A stretch of 64,000 nucleotides of DNA, taken from contig NZ_JAKZKV010000002.1 of the NCBI RefSeq assembly GCF_022808675.1, forward strand, positions 62,001 to 126,000, written 5' to 3'. Both the position numbers and the translations under genes were made by a program. Origin of the DNA: Parabacteroides sp. FAFU027 (lineage in GTDB: Bacteria; Bacteroidota; Bacteroidia; Bacteroidales; UBA7332). This document shows, in pieces, positions 44,407 through 53,231 of the stretch. Position 1 is the first letter of the stretch; the number at the start of each line of letters is the position of its first letter. The notes under the pieces are model-generated. The model searched no databases. It was not told the DNA's origin and worked only from the letters and a program-made list of their open reading frames with translations.

Positions 44407-47400
44407 ATGAAAAACAAAAGACTCTCTTTTCTGATTCTACTGTGTTTCAGCCTAATCTTCCAGATGAAGGCTGCAACACAAGTAAACACCACTACCACTA
44501 TCACGTGGCCTTTCAATTTAGGAACTGCTGGTCAGGTAGCGACCTACACAACTGGGACTGAAAACTATTTTAGTACAAACTGGGTAGACAAAGGATCCAA
44601 CCTTGCTTATAAAGATGCCTTTAAAACGACTAATGGCTATGATAATAAAACATATACCCGTTTCCAGCCTGTCACTCAATCTGCTTCTGTTGATGCAACT
44701 AACCTAGTTAGTTTTAATATCCGCCCTGCAACAGGAATGAGTTTTACTCCGACTAATATTACCTTTGACTGTATGCGTTATGGTACAGATGGTGGCAATA
44801 TTGACTTAGTATGGAAATCATCTGATGGTACAACAAAAACAATTGCAACTGCATTAAAACCAAACAGAGATAATAACGTTGCCGGAGGATCTCATTTTAC
44901 GTATGACCTGAGTTCATTATCTATCCCTGCTTCAAGCGGAGATTGCGCATTATACATTTATATTTATAACCTTGGAAATACAAAACAAATTGGCTTAACC
45001 AATATAGTTATTAACGGCAATCTAACAGGTGATCTGGTAACAGTTACAAAATACGCATTAAACTCGGTGGTTTACCCAACTACAGCTGGAACTGTTACAT
45101 CTAATCCGGTAGGAACCAGTTTTGATGCAGGTACATCTATTTCAATGATAGCTACCCGCAATTTCGGATATCAGTTTAAAGAGTGGCGTGATGCAAATAC
45201 TGACGCTGTCGTTTCAACTTCCAATCCTTATATTTTTACGTTGAATTCTGATGCTTCTTTAAAAGCTGTATTTACACCGATCAATACTTATTCTCTTACT
45301 GTTAATGCTTCAGGGGGTGGACAGTCGTATATGATTTCTGCATCACCAGCTGGAACAACAGTCAATGGACAGACAATGTATGAGGATGGCACCAATGTAA
45401 CCCTTACAGCGAGTAATAATTCAATATTGACTTTCAATAACTGGCTGACCGGTGAAACAAATTCGACTTTACCTGTTGTCATGAATCAAAACCAAAATAT
45501 CACAGCCGTATATAGCGCTGTTGACTATATTGTGGGTTGGGATTTCTACAAATCAGGAGCAAGCGGTCGTCCGGCTGATTTTTATTCAACATCAGACAAT
45601 CAGGCATCAGCATTGATTCTCCGCAAAGCTGATGGAACAACAAGTTCATGGTTAGACAAATCGATTGTTGCTGCCGCTGGATACGGATCGCCAGCCCGTG
45701 GTTCTGCCGTAAACTGGAAACCATTTGCCGACCAGTACTACTATCAGATTAGTTTCTCTGCAAAAGATTTTACAGACGTAAAAATCTCTGCCGGAATGCT
45801 TTACAACTACAATGCATATTCTGTTCAGAACTGCCAGTATTCATTAGATGGAACCAATTTTACACAGTTGGGCACTTACACATTATCCACAGGGAATACA
45901 TGGGTTGATCAGACATTCAGCCTGCCGGCAGACGCCAATCATGCTGACAAAGTTTATATCCGTTGGATTCCTGACTATACATCAACTGTAGTCGGATCAA
46001 CATCGACAAATGACGGAACATCAATTTCAAATATATACGTAACAGCAAAAGCAGCCATCTACAATGACGGTGTTGCACCGGTATTTAGCTGCTCAGTTCC
46101 TGCCGAAGGAGCAACCAATGCATCTACAACAGGAAAAGTTGTTTTGACATTTGACGAAAAAGTGATGCTGACCTCAGGCTCTGTTGCCGGCACATTAGGC
46201 AGCAAGCAATTAACACCTGCGGTTTCGGGAACAACCATTACCTTCCCTTACACCGGACTGGATTACAATACTCAATACACTTTTACTTTGCCGGCTAATT
46301 CAGTTTCAGATTTGGCAGGAAATACGTTGACTTCACCAATCACTGTTACCTTCACTACGATGACACGTCCTACCGTTTCCAAGAAACTGTTTGACTTCGT
46401 AGTAGGTGTTGACGGAGACTTCAAAGCAGCAATTACAGCTGCAACTGCTGCCTCAGCTTCAGGAACCCGCTTCCACATCTTCTTTCCTAACGGAGAATAC
46501 AACATCGGGGCAAACACCGGAAATGCAAATCAGATGACAACGATTACTTTACCTAATGTATCTTATGTCGGTCAAAGTTCTGATGGAGTTGTTCTATACA
46601 ACCAAAATACGGCGGAAGGTATCGGGGTAACAGCTACCATGTATTTCACAAATGCAGCCAATAATTTGTACCTACAGGATCTGACCCTGAAAAACAAGGA
46701 TTACAGAAGCGGATCTACTTCAATAGGACGTTGTGTAGCTTTGTGGGATCAGGGAACGAAAAACATTTACAAGAATGTAAACCTGTTGAGCAACCAGGAC
46801 ACCTATTACTCTGGTTCAGGACGTCTTTACTTTGAAGGAGGAAGTATCCACGGAACTGTTGACTTCATCTGTGGTGGTGGCGATGTCTACTTCAATGAAT
46901 GTCTGCTTTACCTCGAGAATCGTAGCGGTAACTGCATCACCGCACCTGCAACCTCTTCTTCCTGGGGATATGTATTCAATAACTGTACAATTGATGGATT
47001 CAGCATCAACAACGGAAGTTACTATCTCGGTCGTCCATGGCAGAATTCTCCGAAATCTGTTTATATCAATACGAAAATGAATCAGTTACCAACAGCTGCA
47101 GGCTGGACTGAAATGGGGGTTGTTCCCGGGTTGTTTGCCGAATACAACAGTACTACATCCGCAGGTGCAACTGTTGACTTAAGTTCGCGCAAATCAAGCT
47201 ACACTTATAACGGCGTAACTTCACCTGCACCAAATCCGGTTCTGACTTCAACTCAGGCAGCTCAGTACACAATTGAAAATGTACTTGGCGGAACTGATAC
47301 CTGGCAGCCTAAACTTTATACTGACGCAGCAACTACTCCGGTAATTTCCGGCAATGGAAGCTCAATCAGTTGGGCTGATAACAATTACGTATTGTGCTGG

Positions 47401-47793
47401 GCGATCTTCAAAGACGGTGTATTTGTTACATTCACAACGGCAAACAGCTACTCAATTCCTTCTTCAATTGCTTCCGGTACATACACAGTCCGTGCAGCAA
47501 ACGAAATGGGTGGATTAAGTGCTACATCAAACACTTACACATACAGCTCTGTGACAACCGGTACAATGAACACCCCTGAACAGAAGGTGATTGCTATCAG
47601 CAAAGACGGCGTACTACACTTGTCAAACCTGCCGGCTCCATGCAAGTTGGAAGTCTATGCTATCAACGGAAAAATGCTCGTTAGCCAAAAAGCAACAACT
47701 TCTACGGTTGCACTTCCATTAAGTGAAAGCTACGCAATCGTTCGCGTGATTTCAAACAACGAAACAACGGTATTTAAGGTAAGTAATAAATAA
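44407..47793 (+). CDS. CE8 pectin methylesterase, multidomain, probably T9SS-exported
   Basis: 1128 residues with a signal peptide (about 1-22). Domains: an N-terminal beta-sandwich (about 25-205); two InlB-repeat-like modules (NSVVYPTTAGTVTSNPVG; YSLTVNASGGGQSYMISASPAG); a second jelly roll (about 375-550); a Big_5-like Ig domain (APVFSCSVPAEGATN...GNTLTSPITVTFT). Then the CE8 beta-helix (about 660-980) with NQDTYYSGSGRLYFEG (Gln), GTVDFICGGGD (catalytic Asp) and YYLGRPW (Asp replaced by the usual LGRPW context). A short C-terminal domain resembles a T9SS tail but is less typical. It removes methyl esters from homogalacturonan so that GH28 and PL10 can act. Unusually large; the N-terminal modules probably bind the cell wall. 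Confidence 0.9.
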   Translation: MKNKRLSFLILLCFSLIFQMKAATQVNTTTTITWPFNLGTAGQVATYTTGTENYFSTNWVDKGSNLAYKDAFKTTNGYDNKTYTRFQPVTQSASVDATNLVSFNIRPATGMSFTPTNITFDCMRYGTDGGNIDLVWKSSDGTTKTIATALKPNRDNNVAGGSHFTYDLSSLSIPASSGDCALYIYIYNLGNTKQIGLTNIVINGNLTGDLVTVTKYALNSVVYPTTAGTVTSNPVGTSFDAGTSISMIATRNFGYQFKEWRDANTDAVVSTSNPYIFTLNSDASLKAVFTPINTYSLTVNASGGGQSYMISASPAGTTVNGQTMYEDGTNVTLTASNNSILTFNNWLTGETNSTLPVVMNQNQNITAVYSAVDYIVGWDFYKSGASGRPADFYSTSDNQASALILRKADGTTSSWLDKSIVAAAGYGSPARGSAVNWKPFADQYYYQISFSAKDFTDVKISAGMLYNYNAYSVQNCQYSLDGTNFTQLGTYTLSTGNTWVDQTFSLPADANHADKVYIRWIPDYTSTVVGSTSTNDGTSISNIYVTAKAAIYNDGVAPVFSCSVPAEGATNASTTGKVVLTFDEKVMLTSGSVAGTLGSKQLTPAVSGTTITFPYTGLDYNTQYTFTLPANSVSDLAGNTLTSPITVTFTTMTRPTVSKKLFDFVVGVDGDFKAAITAATAASASGTRFHIFFPNGEYNIGANTGNANQMTTITLPNVSYVGQSSDGVVLYNQNTAEGIGVTATMYFTNAANNLYLQDLTLKNKDYRSGSTSIGRCVALWDQGTKNIYKNVNLLSNQDTYYSGSGRLYFEGGSIHGTVDFICGGGDVYFNECLLYLENRSGNCITAPATSSSWGYVFNNCTIDGFSINNGSYYLGRPWQNSPKSVYINTKMNQLPTAAGWTEMGVVPGLFAEYNSTTSAGATVDLSSRKSSYTYNGVTSPAPNPVLTSTQAAQYTIENVLGGTDTWQPKLYTDAATTPVISGNGSSISWADNNYVLCWAIFKDGVFVTFTTANSYSIPSSIASGTYTVRAANEMGGLSATSNTYTYSSVTTGTMNTPEQKVIAISKDGVLHLSNLPAPCKLEVYAINGKMLVSQKATTSTVALPLSESYAIVRVISNNETTVFKVSNK

Positions 47794-47819
47794 TCCGTTT
47801 CATTTCATACATTCATTCA

Positions 47820-47850
47820 TCCCCCGGTTTACCCGACCGGGGGATTTTTA
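47820..47850 (+). terminator. Terminator after CE8
   Basis: CCCCCGGT pairs with ACCGGGGG around a 7-base loop and is followed by ATTTTTATTT. Confidence 0.85.
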
Positions 47851-47877
47851 TTTCCCGAAACTACACCTGTCAATAAA

Positions 47878-47932
47878 TACACTTTATATATCAATAAATA
47901 AACATTCGCGGGAGCACAGGTATCTATTTTTG
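47878..47932 (+). promoter_or_regulatory. Esterase (48034) promoter with HTCS 2-type box
   Basis: The box 47878-47902 begins TACACTTTATATATCAATAA; the -7 TATTTTTG (47925-47932) follows after exactly 22 bp. A partial second copy (CTACACCTGTCAATAAA) overlaps its left edge. Confidence 0.7.
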
Positions 47933-48033
47933 TATTACTGAATCTAACGTTCTACGAAACGAGCATGGCAATGTATGCGATACCGATACCTATCGGATCC
48001 ATGTGTAGCCAGAATAAAAATAATTAATGACGC

Positions 48034-48939
48034 ATGAAATATCCGCTTCTCATTCTATCTGTAGTTTTCTTTTCCGGAATCCTTCAGGCGCAACAGGTAA
48101 TTCCCCTTTGGTCCAAAAAACAAATGCCCAACAGCAAAGGGCTCAAAATCAAAGACAGCATTGCCAATGAGCGCCAGTATGTGGTGGCCAATCCGAATAT
48201 CGAAGTGTACACACCTTCGAAGGAAGAAAACCGCAACTTTGCAGTGCTGGTTATTCCCGGAGGAGGCTACGCCCGTCTTGCCCATGTGGTCAGCGGTTCT
48301 CAACTGGCCAAATACATCAATACGCTGGGCGGCACGGCATTTGTCCTGAAATATCGACTGCCCAACAGTCCTGACCTGAAGCAACGGGAAATTGGTCCGC
48401 TGCAGGATGGTCAACGCGCTATAAAAATGATTCGGGCTTTGGCTCCGCAATATAATATTGATCCTCATAAGGTTGGAGTATTCGGCACATCAGCCGGAGG
48501 TCATCTTGCCTCATCTTTGGGTGTCAACACAGATGATTACACCGAGGTGAAAGATACGGTTTACAAATACTCCTTTACACCTGATTTTATGATACTGCTA
48601 TCACCGGTCATCACGCTGGCAGACCCTTTTGCGCATAAAGGCTCCAGGGAAAACCTTCTGGACAAAAATGCTTCAAAGGAGATGATTGACCGATTCTCGA
48701 CCCATTTGCATGTCACGGAGAAAACTCCTCCTACCCTGCTCATGCATGCGAATGACGATACGGCAGTTCCCTCATTAAACAGTGTTTTCTTTTACACTGC
48801 ACTGCGTGAAAAGGGGATAAATGCATCCCTGCACATCTTCCCTCATGGGAAACACGCCATAGCACTGACCCATAATCCGATATCCACCCAGCTCTGGATG
48901 CCGGTACTGGATAGCTGGCTGAAGGAGCTTGGCTACTAA
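48034..48939 (+). CDS. Alpha/beta-hydrolase, acetyl-esterase type (BD-FAE/Axe-like)
   Basis: 301 residues with a signal peptide (ending ILQAQ). Oxyanion-hole stretch VIPGGGYARL, nucleophile elbow GTSAGG, then an Asp (HANDDTAVP) and a His (FPHGKHAI) in the expected order. The family includes carbohydrate acetylesterases and feruloyl-type enzymes of plant cell-wall loci. In a locus with CE8 and CE12 it probably removes acetyl groups from pectin or xylan oligosaccharides in the periplasm (inference). No sorting tail. Confidence 0.85.
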   Translation: MKYPLLILSVVFFSGILQAQQVIPLWSKKQMPNSKGLKIKDSIANERQYVVANPNIEVYTPSKEENRNFAVLVIPGGGYARLAHVVSGSQLAKYINTLGGTAFVLKYRLPNSPDLKQREIGPLQDGQRAIKMIRALAPQYNIDPHKVGVFGTSAGGHLASSLGVNTDDYTEVKDTVYKYSFTPDFMILLSPVITLADPFAHKGSRENLLDKNASKEMIDRFSTHLHVTEKTPPTLLMHANDDTAVPSLNSVFFYTALREKGINASLHIFPHGKHAIALTHNPISTQLWMPVLDSWLKELGY

Positions 48940-48983
48940 ATTCAAACATACTTCGAATAAAATTCCATCAAAAAGATTGATCA

Positions 48984-49070
48984 ATGAAAAATATCAATAT
49001 CCGTCTCATCCTTGCGCTTATTTTTCTTTTTCTCTGTGCAGCAGCATTGATTATTATGCTGAATGCGTAA
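48984..49070 (+). CDS. Possible 28-aa single-helix membrane peptide
   Basis: ATG at 48984, stop TAA at 49068-49070, reading MKNINIRLILALIFLFLCAA then ALIIMLNA. One membrane-spanning helix with a basic N-terminus. It lies 44 bp after the esterase stop and could be cotranscribed with it. No homologue recognised and no strong ribosome site; it may be fortuitous in AT-rich sequence. Confidence 0.35.
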   Translation: MKNINIRLILALIFLFLCAAALIIMLNA

Positions 49071-49202
49071 TGGCTTTGTTACTGATTCCATAAAATAAGA
49101 TTGTTTATCTGATTACAATGAAATCAAAAACATGCTGAAAAGCAAACTTATAAGTCCCTGACTATTACATATCACATCCAAAATTTTCAGTTTTACAAAA
49201 AC

Positions 49203-49258
49203 TCCACCTTTTATACCAAATAATCAAACTTCGCCGGATATGCAGATTGCTATATTTG
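49203..49258 (+). promoter_or_regulatory. Promoter of the secreted DUF5123-type protein with HTCS 2-type box
   Basis: The box 49203-49227 begins TCCACCTTTTATACCAAAT; the -7 TATATTTG (49251-49258) follows after 23 bp. Among the best matches to the consensus. Confidence 0.75.
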
Positions 49259-49293
49259 CATTCATCGTATTATTAACTATTAAACCCAACCTT

Positions 49294-50598
49294 ATGAAAA
49301 CGAAACTCTTACTCTTTTCTACGTTAGTAGCAGTATTTACCCTGCTAAGCTCTTCGCTTAAAGCGCAGGAAGTCATCAACATTGGAGTAAACGATAGTAT
49401 CAAAACTGCTCTGGTTAATTATACCGGAGGGAATAGTGCTGTTACAGTTGTACTCCCGACAGGATACACCAGTCCGGAATTCATGGGAAGCAAAAACATT
49501 GACTTGTCATCTATCCCGGCTTCCATTCAGGATCTGACAATTAAGTACAGCTCTACAACTCCGGATACACTATTGTTGAAGCAGTTTGTACTACCGGCCA
49601 GAGCGATGAACTCATTCACTGTTGAAAATGCCATTCTGAGCGGTGTAAATGAAGTTACATCTACAAAACCGTACACGATTGGTAACTACATCATCAACGC
49701 TACAACCGCAATTAACGTTACAAATTTTGCATTGAAAAATTGTCATATCGCCAACGTTCGTGGCGTTATCCGCTTGCAAGGTGCTCAAACGCTAACCAAT
49801 ATATCTTTGGACAACTGTATTATCAGAAACGTAGGAAATGCAGTCGGTAGCAGCTACAGCTTGCTTACACCTGCCACAACATCTGTTGTTAAGACTATTT
49901 CTCTTACCAACTCTACAGTTTACGGATTTAATGCGAACTTCCTGCCTTTGAGCAATATCCAGACTATTCTTACTTCCGTTACAATCGACCACTGTACATT
50001 TGACCAGATTATGCTGGGTTCAACAGGTAAATATCTTATCGACTTCGGAAGTACTGGTTCATCCACTGCCAGTGTAGCCGTTACAAACTCTATCTTTGGA
50101 CGCGTTGCTGCAAGTAACAAAGGTGTACGTACTTTTGCAACAGGACAAACTACTACTTTTACCGGCAATTACGCAACCACAGACTGGGTACTATCTTCTA
50201 ATACTTTCACTACGACTGCTTACACAGGTACTTATTCTGCTTTGTTTAGAACTCCGACTGTGATTGACGCAACCAATCTCACTGCTACAGTAGGAGATTA
50301 TGCTATTATTGATGCAGCTTTCGAAGGAAAAACATCAGCCGGAGATCCCCGTTGGTATTATGGCAACACCAGTGCAATCAAAACAATAAACTCTTCTGAC
50401 ATCAATATTATCGTAGCGGATGGAAAAATCCAGCTATCAGAAGCTGCAAACGCTGAGATCATCAATATTTCAGGCAAAGCAGTAAAATCGGTTACTGACG
50501 TTCAGACAATCTCTACCAGCGACCTTTCTGCTGGTATCTATATCGTTAAAGCAACTAATGCTACCGGTTCAAAAATCCAGAAAGTAGTGATTAAATAA
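49294..50598 (+). CDS. Secreted DUF4957/DUF5123-type beta-helix protein with T9SS tail
   Basis: About 434 residues from the ATG at 49294, which gives a normal signal peptide (ending SSLKAQE); the open frame begins 18 codons earlier inside the promoter. A right-handed beta-helix with repeated short turns (LKNCHIANVRGVIRLQG, DNCIIRNVGNAV, TIDHCTFDQI) and GDPRWYYG at the end of the helix, the same finish (GDPRWW) as the lipoprotein at 28799. A T9SS sorting domain (DLSAGIYIVKATNA...KVVIK) follows. Role in binding or cleaving pectin inferred; catalytic residues not assignable. Confidence 0.82.
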   Translation: MKTKLLLFSTLVAVFTLLSSSLKAQEVINIGVNDSIKTALVNYTGGNSAVTVVLPTGYTSPEFMGSKNIDLSSIPASIQDLTIKYSSTTPDTLLLKQFVLPARAMNSFTVENAILSGVNEVTSTKPYTIGNYIINATTAINVTNFALKNCHIANVRGVIRLQGAQTLTNISLDNCIIRNVGNAVGSSYSLLTPATTSVVKTISLTNSTVYGFNANFLPLSNIQTILTSVTIDHCTFDQIMLGSTGKYLIDFGSTGSSTASVAVTNSIFGRVAASNKGVRTFATGQTTTFTGNYATTDWVLSSNTFTTTAYTGTYSALFRTPTVIDATNLTATVGDYAIIDAAFEGKTSAGDPRWYYGNTSAIKTINSSDINIIVADGKIQLSEAANAEIINISGKAVKSVTDVQTISTSDLSAGIYIVKATNATGSKIQKVVIK

Positions 50599-50619
50599 CC
50601 TACTGACTATATTCATCAT

Positions 50620-50660
50620 AGAAGCGGTCAACTGCATGTTTTGCGGTTGGCCGCTTTTCT
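50620..50660 (+). terminator. Terminator closing the pectin region
   Basis: AGAAGCGG-CAAC pairs with GTTG-CCGCTTTTCT around a 12-base loop, T-rich after. Confidence 0.75.
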
Positions 50661-50731
50661 GTTTTATTGAAAGGCTTTCTTTGATTCCTCATTGATTCTC
50701 TTTCATTTACAAAAAACGGAAGAATAAGTTA

Positions 50732-50808
50732 AAAATGCAATTTAGACCTATCTTGCAATATACAGATTGCATTTTGTATGTATATTTGCAATCTCAACAT
50801 TGCATTTT
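50732..50808 (+). promoter_or_regulatory. GltD-like gene promoter with ATTGCATTTT repeats
   Basis: -7 TATATTTG at 50781-50788. ATTGCATTTT occurs at 50766-50775 and 50799-50808, and its complement AAAATGCAAT at 50732-50741, about 33-34 bp apart and bracketing the -7. No HTCS 2-type box is present, as expected for a gene outside the pectin set. Confidence 0.5.
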
Positions 50809-50849
50809 ACTACACTAATCAAATTATCTATATCTTAAATCTGACAGGT

Positions 50850-52163
50850 ATGAGCGAATCAAAAGAACTTCGTTTTGACGAAATCAGCGAAGGCTTTACC
50901 GCCAGGGAAGCCATTGACGAGGCCAAACGCTGCCTCAACTGCAAGAATCCATTGTGCGTTAAGGGTTGTCCGATCGAACACAATATCCCCGGCTTCATAC
51001 AACAATTGTCGATGGGAAACATCGGCAATGCCATGCAGATCATCAATGAAAAAAGTAACCTGCCGGCCATCTGCGGACGTGTTTGTCCGCACGAAAAGCA
51101 GTGCGAAGGCCATTGCATCCTCAACAAGAAGGATGCCAAAATCCGTGTGGGCAAGCTGGAACGCTTTATCGCCGATTTCGATAGCGACATGGCGCTCATC
51201 CGCGAAAATATAGCCCCCAAAGTACGGGGGAAGGTCGCTATTATCGGTTCCGGTCCTGCCGGACTGACTGTAGCGGGTGATCTTGCCCGTCAGGGATTCA
51301 ATGTCGTGATTTACGAAGGGGAAAAAGAGTTGGGTGGCGTGCTTCTTTACGGCATACCGAAATACCGTCTGCCCAAAGATGTGGTGCGTCGTGAGATCCG
51401 GAAAATCGAAAGCCTGGGTGTCACCTTTATCACCAATTGCATGGTAGGACGTGATATTACCATCGACGAGATGTTCGACCGTGGCTTCGATGCAGTCTTT
51501 GTGGGTACAGGAACCGCACTACCGAAGAAACTGGAGGTGCCGGGCTGTGATTTACGGGGCGTTGTGCAATCCTCCTATTTCCTCCGCACGGTTAGTCTTT
51601 ATCAGGATGGAAGCCTGGGACGCCAGGAAGTGCCGTTGAAAGTAAACGATAACGTATGCATAATTGGTGCGGGAAATGTGGCCATGGATGCCGCACGAAC
51701 TGCATTGCGAATGGGTGCACAAAACGTGACAGTGGTCTATCACCGGACCGAAAGTGAGATTCCGGCACTTCGTACAGAGTATGAGGAAGCAGTGGAAGAA
51801 GGCGTACAATTTATGTGGAATACCAGCACACTGGAATTTATCGGGAAAAGAGGAAAACTAAAAGAAATCAAACTCTCAACACCGGAAGGAGAACAGACTC
51901 TCCCGATGGATGTTGCCCTGATTGCCATCGGATCAAGACCGGCTAACCGCATTGTATCGACCACAACAGGCATTGAGATCAACGACGCAGGTTATGTGGT
52001 GATTAAGGAAAAACCTTACGGCATGACCACCCGCAAGGGAATCTTTGCCGGAGGTGATGTCGTACATACTCCGCAGACTGTCGTGCTGGCCATGCGTGAG
52101 GCAAAGAATGTAGCGAAAGGCATTGCTCAGTTTGTAGATGCTAAAAAGCTATTGGAAGAGTAA
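50850..52163 (+). CDS. Glutamate-synthase small-subunit-like NAD(P)H flavoprotein (GltD/SudA/NfnB family)
   Basis: 437 residues from the ATG at 50850 (GACAGG 3-8 bases before it); the frame is open 24 codons further up, but that part lies over the promoter. N-terminal Fer4_20 cluster domain with CLNCKNPLCVKGC and CGRVCPHEKQCEGHC, FAD site IIGSGPAGLTVAG, NADPH site IIGAGNVAMDAART, and a second FAD motif GIFAGGDVVHTPQTVVLAM. Length fits the homotetrameric GltA/SudA group. No large GOGAT subunit or NfnA (FNR-like) gene is adjacent in this window, so the exact reaction (NADPH:glutamate synthase or ferredoxin:NADP oxidoreductase part) stays open. Confidence 0.88.
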   Translation: MSESKELRFDEISEGFTAREAIDEAKRCLNCKNPLCVKGCPIEHNIPGFIQQLSMGNIGNAMQIINEKSNLPAICGRVCPHEKQCEGHCILNKKDAKIRVGKLERFIADFDSDMALIRENIAPKVRGKVAIIGSGPAGLTVAGDLARQGFNVVIYEGEKELGGVLLYGIPKYRLPKDVVRREIRKIESLGVTFITNCMVGRDITIDEMFDRGFDAVFVGTGTALPKKLEVPGCDLRGVVQSSYFLRTVSLYQDGSLGRQEVPLKVNDNVCIIGAGNVAMDAARTALRMGAQNVTVVYHRTESEIPALRTEYEEAVEEGVQFMWNTSTLEFIGKRGKLKEIKLSTPEGEQTLPMDVALIAIGSRPANRIVSTTTGIEINDAGYVVIKEKPYGMTTRKGIFAGGDVVHTPQTVVLAMREAKNVAKGIAQFVDAKKLLEE

Positions 52164-52230
52164 CAAAATATTTATGGGGTTTCGACAGGAGGCGCGGTGA
52201 AGGTCATGTATCTTCCCGCGCTTTCGATTT

Positions 52231-53220
52231 TTACAGAGAGTCCAGATGGTTCAGCAACGATTCAATTGTATCAAACGATTCTTTTGCATCGGGAAATGCA
52301 ATGCGATATCCATCCGTGTTATGGATAATCTTCAGTTCCGCCTCATCACACACCTGATACCCTTTTCTGATCAGGGCTTTCTCCAGCCAAATACGGGTTA
52401 CTCCTTCTACCTCGAGCTGCACTTTACGCACCGATTGGCTATTCAACAAAAACGTTCCGGTATTCAGATCAAAAGAGAGGCTCTCTTTGTCAAAGAAAGA
52501 ATTGAACATTCCCGACAATGCCAGGTCTTCAGGTGTTCCGCTGACAATCTCCCGCTTTTTAGCCATCAGCCATATTTTATCCGCCAGTTGCAATGCAAGA
52601 TCGAGGTCGTGTGTCGAAAGCAGGATGGTTTTGCCATTCTCAGCACTGAGCTTGCGCAGCAAAATCATAATTTCCACTCGCGAAGGCAAATCAAGAAAAG
52701 CTGTCGGTTCATCCAACAGGATCAACGGAGTCTCCTGTGCAATCGCTTTAGCGATCATCACCTTCTGTCGCTCGCCGTCACTCAGTTCACTGATGTTTCG
52801 TTGGGCAAAATGGGCAATACCCACACAATCGAGTGCATATCGGATCATCTCGTCATCTTTGGCAGAGAGTCGTCCGAAGAAATCGGAATAGACGTAACGG
52901 CCAAATGAGACTACTTCATAGACGGTCAGATTCCCGGCAGCAATATTATCGGTAAGCACCACGCTGAGTTTGCGTGCCAGCTTTTTCTTCGAAATAAAAT
53001 GAATCTCCTCCCCTTCCAGAAACACCTTCCCTTCCATGCCCAGTTGAAAGCCGGAAAGCGTTTTCAACAAGGTCGATTTACCCGCACCATTGGTTCCGAG
53101 CAGACAGGTCAGTTCGCCTTTTTTCAAGAAAAGGTTGATGTTGGAATGCACCACTTTGTGCGGACGCTGGCTGACATACCCGATCGTCAGGTTTTCCAGT
53201 TGTAGAATGGGTGTACTCAT
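52231..53220 (-). CDS. btuD: ABC importer ATPase, B12/siderophore type (BtuD-like)
   Basis: 329 residues. Walker A GTNGAGKSTLLKTLSG, signature LSDGERQK, Walker B ILLDEPTAFLD and the His-switch STHD are all present. About 75 extra residues at the C-terminus (from ~255) follow the usual ABC domain; many Bacteroidota FecE/BtuD homologues have such a tail. It lies 11 bp after the permease in the same transcript. The B12 riboswitch in the leader favours cobalamin rather than iron chelates as cargo (inference from regulation). Confidence 0.9.
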   Translation of the reverse strand: MSTPILQLENLTIGYVSQRPHKVVHSNINLFLKKGELTCLLGTNGAGKSTLLKTLSGFQLGMEGKVFLEGEEIHFISKKKLARKLSVVLTDNIAAGNLTVYEVVSFGRYVYSDFFGRLSAKDDEMIRYALDCVGIAHFAQRNISELSDGERQKVMIAKAIAQETPLILLDEPTAFLDLPSRVEIMILLRKLSAENGKTILLSTHDLDLALQLADKIWLMAKKREIVSGTPEDLALSGMFNSFFDKESLSFDLNTGTFLLNSQSVRKVQLEVEGVTRIWLEKALIRKGYQVCDEAELKIIHNTDGYRIAFPDAKESFDTIESLLNHLDSL

Positions 53221-53231
53221 AAGGCGTCAGG

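Noticed and set aside
52164-52230. Terminator after the GltD-like gene
   Set aside because: Only weak, interrupted pairing in the short convergent gap; no T tract.
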